37,877 nt of DNA from an uncultured Eubacteriales bacterium (GTDB taxonomy: Bacteria; Bacillota; Clostridia; Oscillospirales; Acutalibacteraceae). A program made the translations under genes and the position numbers. The notes under the pieces are model-generated. The model did not search any database. It saw only the letters and a list, made by a program, of their open reading frames with translations, and was not told the DNA's origin. The stretch spans positions 1-37,877 of the forward strand of contig ONBJ01000041.1 in assembly GCA_900316025.1 (NCBI GenBank), read 5' to 3'. Below are positions 32,451-37,877 of the stretch, piece by piece. Numbering within the stretch: the stretch's first letter is position 1; every line of letters begins with the position of its first letter.

Positions 32451-33323
32451 ATGAAAAACGTAAAAAGAAAGATTTTATCCGTTCTTATTGCTTTGCTTAT
32501 GGCAAGCACATCTATGACGATTACGGTTTATGCTGACCCCGACACAGGAACAACAGGTTCAGCGGCAGACCCTGTTGTTCAGCCTGCCGACCCTGTAGAG
32601 CCTGTTCAGCCTGTAGAACCTGTTCAGCCTGTAGAGCCTGTAGAGCCTGTTCAGCCTGTAGAGCCTGTTCAGCCCATAGAGCCTGTACAGCCTGCTGAAC
32701 CTCAGGTTATTGAGCCTTATAATCCTGACGTTCAGCAGAATCCCGATGACGGCAATAATCAGCAGGTTGACAATACTCAGGGTTCGCAGATTAACTATGA
32801 TGCGGATTATTATAACAGTCTGTATGGCGGAAATATAATAAATTATGATTTGAATGATGTTGAGTTTCAGAGTGCCATCAACGATACGTACAATCCGGGA
32901 ATGACCTTTGAGGAGTTTGAAAAGGCAACGGATTATCAGTATGCGACGGTATCGCCAGATAAGGTTGTGGATATGTATAACAGCAACGGCAGCACATCGG
33001 CACAGACGCTCAGTGCAAAGGACTGGCAGGATATAAGCCTTAATTTTGACAACAGGAGTCTGAACGGAACAGGCGATTTCAGTTTTATAAAGGATAATGA
33101 TTCAAAAGAGGACAGCAATTTTTCCGTATTGTTTCTTATATTTGGTATAGTGTTTGTTGCAGTTTCCGTTACTCTGGTATTTTATATGATTATAAGTTCG
33201 GTAAGACGCAGAAAGAGAGTTAAGGCAGCCGCAGCGGTTTCCGAAAATGTTGCAGATATACCTTCCGCAGTTTCTGCAGAGGGAACAGACGGTACAGATT
33301 TGAATGCTGCTTCCGAAAAGTAA
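32451..33323 (+). CDS. Membrane-anchored surface protein with Glu-Pro-Val-Gln repeats
   Basis: 290 residues, no family recognised. Signal peptide 1-28 (cleavage near VYA-D). Residues 43-85 are repeats of EPVQPV, encoded by an 18-base tandem unit (32590-32700), a stiff Pro-rich segment. An acidic, Asn/Tyr/Asp-rich extracellular domain (about 90-220) follows, then one TM (about 224-248), a basic stop-transfer RRRKRVK and an Ala-rich cytoplasmic tail. It is a type I membrane protein. Position directly after a dockerin amylase suggests a surface role, but there is no cohesin, sortase motif or S-layer domain, so a link to starch breakdown is only a possibility. Confidence 0.75.
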   Translation: MKNVKRKILSVLIALLMASTSMTITVYADPDTGTTGSAADPVVQPADPVEPVQPVEPVQPVEPVEPVQPVEPVQPIEPVQPAEPQVIEPYNPDVQQNPDDGNNQQVDNTQGSQINYDADYYNSLYGGNIINYDLNDVEFQSAINDTYNPGMTFEEFEKATDYQYATVSPDKVVDMYNSNGSTSAQTLSAKDWQDISLNFDNRSLNGTGDFSFIKDNDSKEDSNFSVLFLIFGIVFVAVSVTLVFYMIISSVRRRKRVKAAAAVSENVADIPSAVSAEGTDGTDLNAASEK

Positions 33324-33332
33324 AAAAACACT

Positions 33333-33363
33333 GAAAAATGCCGTTTTTACGGCATTTTTCTTT
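33333..33363 (+). terminator. Terminator of the surface protein gene
   Basis: Perfect 11-bp stem (33333-33343 with 33350-33360), six-base T-rich loop, T-tail. Ends just before the IS left end. Confidence 0.85.
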
Positions 33364-33366
33364 AAT

Positions 33367-34243
33367 AACCTGTTTAGCATCTTTACTAAAGGGGATATAA
33401 TATGGTAAAATAAAAGCAAAAACGAAAGAAGAATAAAGAATGAGAAAAAGTTATCCAAGCGATATAACAAAAAAACAATTTGAAATGGTAAGAAAAGATT
33501 TAGAACAGGCAACCAAAAGTACTCATCCACGCAAATACGATCTGTACGATATATTCTGTGCAGTATTGTATCTGATAAAAGAAGGCTGTTCATGGAGAGC
33601 CATACCGCATGATTTTCCAAAATGGGAAAATGTACGATATCATTATGATATTTGGTCAAAAGAAGATGATAATGGAATAAGTCTTCTTGACAGGGTGCTG
33701 CGTAAACTGGTTGAAGCAGAAAGAGAAAAACAGGGAAGAGAAACAAATACAACCATGCTGATTACTGATTCCAAAACCACACAGAATGCTGATACAGCCG
33801 AAAGCACAGGGTATGATGCAGCAAAAAAAAATCAGGGATAAAAATCCATATAGGTGTTGATATTCTCGGGCTTCCACATATGATTATGCTGACACCTGCC
33901 GATGTAACTGACCGCAAAGTAGCAACCTGGATGATTGAATATTATTCCGATGTAACAGAAAATTTAAAAAGTCTGATAAAAGTTATGGCAGATGTAGGTT
34001 ATACAGGTAAAAATTTCTCTGATGCTGTCAATGAACTTTGCCGTGCAGAAGTAGAAATCGTCAAGCGTAATGAACTTAATACTTTTGTTGTTCTTCCGAA
34101 ACGTTGGATTGTAGAAAGGTCTTTTGCATGGCTGGATAAATGCCGCAGACTCTGGAAAAACTGTGAGCGAAAACTGCATACTTCTTTTCAGATGGTTACT
34201 TTGGCTTTTATTCGTTTACTTTTAAATAGATACTAAACAGGTT
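33367..34243 (+). mobile_element. IS5-family (IS427-type) insertion sequence, 877 bp
   Basis: Imperfect terminal repeats AACCTGTTTAGCATCT (33367 on) and AACCTGTTTAGTATCT (complement, ending 34243) match at 15 of 16 positions. Inside are two transposase reading frames joined by a nine-A run. The flanks (TAAT left, CTGA right) show no target duplication, suggesting a deletion next to the element after insertion. Confidence 0.85.
33440..34236 (+). CDS. IS5-family DDE transposase made by -1 frameshift
   Basis: First frame 33440-33841 (133 residues): N-terminal DUF4096-like domain (RKYDLYDIFCAVLYLIKEGCSWRAIP) and the first catalytic Asp in LITDSKTTQNAD. Its GYDAAKK end meets A9 at 33823-33831. 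A -1 slip there continues as KKSGIKIHIGVDILGLPHMI and leads into the second frame to 34236, with MADVGYTG (second Asp) and RWIVERSFAW (catalytic Glu). Both parts are complete and match the two-ORF design of IS427-type elements, where slippage at a poly-A makes the full transposase of about 265 residues. Probably functional. The second ORF's apparent ATG at 33880 is internal to the domain. Confidence 0.85.
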
Positions 34244-34828
34244 CTGAAAGACAAGACCACTGATAAAACACTCATTGTACAGGACGGTATAGCGGGAATA
34301 GAAGCAAACGCTTTTTACGGCTGTTATTTCGACATTATTTCTATGAACAACTGTAGCAGCCTTGAGTTTATAGGCGACAGTGCATTTGAAAGATGTACCG
34401 TGCGTGCCATATCTCTGACCGAAAGCGGTGTAAGATCTACAGGAAAGGGAGCATTTCAGTATTGCCGTCGCTTAGGCTCATTCACCATACCTGACGTTGT
34501 GGAGACTGTAAGCGATAATACCTTTCTTAACTGCGAAGAACGGGGTCATATCTATTTTCCCGACAGCCTGAAATCAATCGGTAAATATGCCTTTGACGGC
34601 TGTTTGAACCTGACAGAAGTTGAGCTGCCTGACGTTGTGACATCTTCTTTAGGAGAAAGAGCTTTCGGTTACTGCAGAAACCTGAAAAGCATTTCCGTTC
34701 CCGCCAGTGTAAATTATATAGGAGAGAATGCCTTTATGGACTGCCTGAGCCTTACAATCCGCTGTTCAAAGGGTTCATACGCAGAAAGCTATGCCGTGAA
34801 AAACAAGATTGACCACAAAACGAAATAA
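34244..34828 (+). pseudogene. 5'-truncated BspA-like leucine-rich repeat protein
   Basis: Open from the right end of the IS (CTG at 34244) to 34828 with no start codon or ribosome site near the beginning. It encodes about six LRR_5/BspA-type repeats (IAGIEANAFYGC, LEFIGDSAFERC, LKSIGKYAFDGC, VNYIGENAFMDC pattern) and a typical terminal strand (LTIRCSKGSYAESYAVKN). BspA-like proteins are secreted adhesion or binding proteins. The signal peptide and first repeats are missing and are not found left of the IS, so the IS or a linked deletion removed them. The ATG at 34343 is inside a repeat and unlikely to be used. Confidence 0.85.
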
Positions 34829-34928
34829 TTTTTTGCAGAAATTTTTTTGAAAAATAAAGGGTTTTTGATATTTTTTTCGTATATTTAATTATCAAGGAAT
34901 GAGCGGTGCGGACAAGAGGTGATAAAGT

Positions 34929-36692
34929 ATGGCATTTCCCGATGAATTTTTGCAGGAGCTGAAAGATAAAAACGAAATAACGGACGTTGTATCGTCATAT
35001 GTCAGCCTGAAAAGGGCAGGACGGCTTTATTCGGGAAGATGTCCGTTTCACAATGAGAAAACACCGTCATTCTATGTTTATCCGGATACGCAGTCGTTTT
35101 ACTGTTTCGGGTGCGGAAGCGGCGGAGAGGTAATAACATTCATAAAAAAAATAGAGAACCTCGACTATACAGACGCAGTAAAGCTTCTTGCACAGCGTGC
35201 AGGAATGAATATGCCGCAGGATACATATGACGACAGTCTGGCTAAGCTGAAAAAGACTATTTACGAAATAAACAGGGAAAGTGCAAGATTTTTTCACAGT
35301 ATGCTTGTTTCACCGCAGGGTGCGGAAGCTCTTGCATATCTCAGAAACAGAGGTCTGAGCGACAAGACAATAAGACATTTCGGACTTGGCTATGCACCAA
35401 ATTCATTTGAACTGATAAACCATCTTCACGAAAAGGGGTTCAGTGACAGTGACCTGATACAGTCAAACATAGCAGTATCTTCAAGAAAGGGCTACACCGT
35501 TTCCCGATTTTTCAACAGGGTTATGTTTCCGATAATAGATTTGCGTGGAAATGTAACAGCCTTCGGCGGAAGAACTATGGGTGACGGTAAGCCGAAATAT
35601 CTCAACACCTCTGATACACCCGTATTTTCAAAAAGTCATCAGCTTTTTGCCCTGAATATGGCAAAAAATGTAAACACACGTCAGCTCATACTCGCAGAGG
35701 GCTATATGGACGTTATAGCACTGCATCAGGCAGGCTTTAAAAATACTGTTGCTACTCTGGGAACATCTCTTACACAGCAGCAGGCGGAGCTTATGAAAAG
35801 ATATGCCGACGAAGTTATAATATGCTATGACTCCGATGAAGCAGGTCGGAAAGCCTCGGAACGTGCAATATCGCTTCTGAGGAATGCAGGACTTAAAATA
35901 AGAATTGTAACCGTTCCCGGAGCAAAAGACCCCGATGAGTTTATGAAATCCCACGGCGACAAGGGAGCGGCAGTATTCAAGGTACTTCTCGATAAAAGTG
36001 CGGGCGATATTGAGTACAGACTGGACAAGCTCAGGGATAATTACAATGTATCACATACGCAGGGAAAAATTGACTACATCACCGCCGCCTCCGCTGTAAT
36101 AGCGGAATTGTCGAATCCGATAGAACGTGACGTATATATATCCGAATTAAGTGAAAAACTAAATGTTCAGAAGTCTGCAATAGAACAGCAGGTATCGAAA
36201 AGCATAAAATCCTTCACCCGACAGCAGGCGAAAAAGGATTTCCGTGGAATAAGGGACGATTTGTCGGCAAGGCACGACAAAATAAACCCTCAGAAAGCTA
36301 TGAATTTAAAATCCGCACGTGCCGAAGAATATCTCATAGCATTTATGATAAGCAATCCCGATATGTGTCAGTATATAAACAGCCGCATTTCTCCGCAGGA
36401 GCTTGCCACCGACTTCAACCGAAAGGTATACAAGCTCATTTCCCAAAAGATTATGGGAGGCTCGGATATAAACCTTACCGCCATATCTCAGGATTTTTCT
36501 GAGGAGGAGCTGAGCTATATAACAGCCTATGTGTCAACCGCCCGTTGTGAAACATTTCACAGGGAAGCTCTGGACAAATGTATAAGCACGCTCAAAGCCG
36601 AACACGAAAGACTTCTTACCAAAAATCCCAACGAAATGACAGAGGACGAATACAAGGACTATTTCCTTAAAATCAGCAGAAACAAAAAATAA
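34929..36692 (+). CDS. dnaG: DNA primase
   Basis: 587 residues. The N-terminal zinc-binding CHC2 domain has Cys38, His41, Cys59 and Cys62. The catalytic core has LGYAPN, the TOPRIM EGYMDVIALHQAGF (Glu in EGYMD) and YDSDEAGRKA (metal-binding Asp pair). A C-terminal helicase-binding domain (about 430-587) is present. It makes RNA primers for replication and acts with DnaB. The gene heads the dnaG-rpoD pair of the classic macromolecular synthesis operon; rpsU is not upstream here. AGAGGTG precedes ATG 34929. Confidence 0.97.
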   Translation: MAFPDEFLQELKDKNEITDVVSSYVSLKRAGRLYSGRCPFHNEKTPSFYVYPDTQSFYCFGCGSGGEVITFIKKIENLDYTDAVKLLAQRAGMNMPQDTYDDSLAKLKKTIYEINRESARFFHSMLVSPQGAEALAYLRNRGLSDKTIRHFGLGYAPNSFELINHLHEKGFSDSDLIQSNIAVSSRKGYTVSRFFNRVMFPIIDLRGNVTAFGGRTMGDGKPKYLNTSDTPVFSKSHQLFALNMAKNVNTRQLILAEGYMDVIALHQAGFKNTVATLGTSLTQQQAELMKRYADEVIICYDSDEAGRKASERAISLLRNAGLKIRIVTVPGAKDPDEFMKSHGDKGAAVFKVLLDKSAGDIEYRLDKLRDNYNVSHTQGKIDYITAASAVIAELSNPIERDVYISELSEKLNVQKSAIEQQVSKSIKSFTRQQAKKDFRGIRDDLSARHDKINPQKAMNLKSARAEEYLIAFMISNPDMCQYINSRISPQELATDFNRKVYKLISQKIMGGSDINLTAISQDFSEEELSYITAYVSTARCETFHREALDKCISTLKAEHERLLTKNPNEMTEDEYKDYFLKISRNKK

Positions 36693-36710
36693 TATAAAGC
36701 CTGTAAGCAG

Positions 36711-36733
36711 TAATCTCAGAAAGTCTGAGATTA
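36711..36733 (+). promoter_or_regulatory. Hairpin between dnaG and rpoD
   Basis: Perfect 10-bp stem (36711-36720 with 36724-36733), loop AAG, followed by TCTTTAC, a weak tail. It may be a partial terminator or RNA-processing site that sets different levels of dnaG and rpoD, as known at this junction in other bacteria. Confidence 0.5.
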
Positions 36734-36780
36734 TCTTTACATAAAAAGGATAAGGAACTGAAAAGAAAGGAATGGAAATT

Positions 36781-37877
36781 ATGACAGTATCAAAACCCGA
36801 TAAAAGAACAGTAATAAGAGAAATTCTTGAACAGGGCAAGACTAAGGGAAAACTTACCACAAAGGAAATCTTCGATATAATGGGTGAGATAGACTTTGAG
36901 CCTGACCAGCTTGAACGTCTTTATGACCAGCTCGAAAAGGAAGGCATAACAATAGTAGAAGACCTTGTAGATGATATGCAGGAAATTTCCGACCTTGACA
37001 TAAGCAAAATTGAAAAAGCCGAATCCGAACATAATGATGATCTGGACAATCCCGTTCCCGACAACATAGCAATAGATGACCCTGTAAAGGTATATCTTAA
37101 AGAAATAGGTCGTGTTCCGCTGCTGTCGTCACAGGAAGAAATAGAGCTTGCCATAAGAACCAAAAACGGAGATGTCGCCGCTAAAAAAAGACTTTCCGAA
37201 GCAAATCTGCGTCTTGTAGTAAGCATAGCCAAAAGATACCTCGGAAGAGGTATGCAGTTCCTAGACCTCATTCAGGAGGGAAATCTCGGACTTATAAAAG
37301 CCGTTGAAAAGTTCGACCATACAAAGGGATTTAAATTTTCAACCTATGCAACGTGGTGGATAAGACAGGCTATAACACGTGCAATAGCAGACCAGGCAAG
37401 AACTATCAGAATACCTGTTCATATGGTGGAAACAATAAACAAGGTCAAAAAGGTATCAAGTCAGCTTCTGCATACTAATGGTCACGAACCAACGGCGGAA
37501 GAAATTGCGGAAGAAATAGATATGCCTGTAGATAAGGTACGTGAAATTATGAGGGTTGCTCAGGAACCCGTATCGCTTGAAACACCTATAGGTGAGGAGG
37601 AAGACAGCCATCTCGGAGATTTCATTTCTGACGATGACACGCCTGCCCCTGCCGATGTAGCTTCACATACACTGCTTAAAGAACAGCTCGGAGATGTTCT
37701 CGATACTCTCACACCCAGAGAAAAGAAGGTACTTATATTAAGGTTCGGACTTACTGACGGACGCTCAAGAACACTTGAAGAAGTAGGCAAGGAGTTCAAT
37801 GTAACCCGTGAGCGTATAAGACAGATAGAAGCAAAAGCACTCAGAAAGCTGCGTCACCCCAGCAGAAGCAAGAAGCT
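36781..37877 (+). CDS. rpoD: Primary sigma factor RpoD (sigma-A), cut by the window edge
   Basis: 365 codons visible. Region 1.1 is at the start ([13 protein letters not shown]...), region 1.2 at [17 protein letters not shown], region 2 with the -10 recognition helix [17 protein letters not shown], region 3 and region 4 with the helix-turn-helix [19 protein letters not shown]. It directs RNA polymerase to the TTGACA-TATAAT promoters seen throughout the window. ATG 36781 follows AAAGGA. The last visible codons (HPSRSKK) are near the usual C-terminus, so only a few residues are probably missing. Confidence 0.97.
   Translation, partial: MTVSKPDKRTVIREILEQGKTKGKLTTKEIFDIMGEIDFEPDQLERLYDQLEKEGITIVEDLVDDMQEISDLDISKIEKAESEHNDDLDNPVPDNIAIDDPVKVYLKEIGRVPLLSSQEEIELAIRTKNGDVAAKKRLSEANLRLVVSIAKRYLGRGMQFLDLIQEGNLGLIKAVEKFDHTKGFKFSTYATWWIRQAITRAIADQARTIRIPVHMVETINKVKKVSSQLLHTNGHEPTAEEIAEEIDMPVDKVREIMRVAQEPVSLETPIGEEEDSHLGDFISDDDTPAPADVASHTLLKEQLGDVLDTLTPREKKVLILRFGLTDGRSRTLEEVGKEFNVTRERIRQIEAKALRKLRHPSRSKK

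Noticed and set aside
34343-34828. Intact small LRR gene from ATG 34343
   Set aside because: The frame is open further upstream to the IS edge and the ATG falls inside a repeat; it is a truncated gene.

Overview
The window looks like a chromosome segment from a low-GC, Gram-positive gut or rumen Clostridia, most likely Ruminococcus or a close Oscillospiraceae relative. The evidence is a secreted GH13 amylase with starch-binding modules and a cellulosome-type dockerin, a PASTA-kinase/PP2C signalling pair, Firmicutes-style LexA, CpXC and TspO proteins, strong AGGAGG-type ribosome binding sites and near-consensus sigma-A promoters. The species is not established from sequence alone.

Layout. 1-2593 (minus, cut by the left edge): a large, visibly AT-rich gene encoding an Mrr-like nuclease, a NACHT NTPase and pentapeptide repeats, a candidate anti-phage STAND protein. 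2805-5417 (minus): a Tet(M)-like ribosomal-protection GTPase fused to a YacP/Rae1-type NYN nuclease. 5577-6883 (minus): lexA followed by a CpXC protein. 6884-7344: the LexA-operated lexA promoter, a candidate terminator-ended small RNA, and the yfhO promoter. 7345-10727 (plus): a YfhO-like membrane glycosyltransferase and a TIGR04086-type membrane protein. 10990-15504 (plus): an envelope signalling operon of PP2C phosphatase, PASTA kinase with a degenerate L,D-transpeptidase ectodomain, and a free L,D-transpeptidase. 15700-17640 (minus): metG. 17914-18387 (plus): tspO. 18625-21803 (minus): a CHAP-like secreted protein with Ig-like repeats and a PrsA-like lipoprotein. 22117-25393 (plus): an FHA-RodA fusion and a class B PBP. 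25499-25653 (minus): tRNA-Met and tRNA-Glu. 25836-29066 (plus): a small membrane protein, a methyltransferase, a lipoprotein and a SleB-like hydrolase. 29257-32290 (plus): a dockerin amylase split by a frameshift. 32451-33323: a surface protein. 33367-34243: an IS5-family element beside a truncated BspA-like gene. 34929-37877: dnaG and rpoD, the latter cut by the right edge.

How the genes work together. The central theme is cell-envelope signalling and synthesis. The Ser/Thr kinase and phosphatase could control the FHA domain of the RodA fusion, which sits next to its likely partner PBP. L,D-transpeptidases, YfhO, PrsA-like, CHAP-like and SleB-like proteins also act on the wall or outside the membrane. 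A second theme is defence and translation: the NACHT nuclease and the GTPase-nuclease fusion are adjacent.

Structured intergenic DNA is the least expected content. Two elements (20473-20610 and 23831-23957) fold as near-perfect cloverleaves. They share one closing stem, but their three arms have unrelated sequences that nevertheless pair within each copy. A second family has four copies (about 5445-5551, 15530-15615, 18506-18624, 27374-27458). Its members are strings of small hairpins, always placed 3' of a gene and in that gene's orientation. All coordinates and pairings were read by eye; no similarity search or folding program was run.
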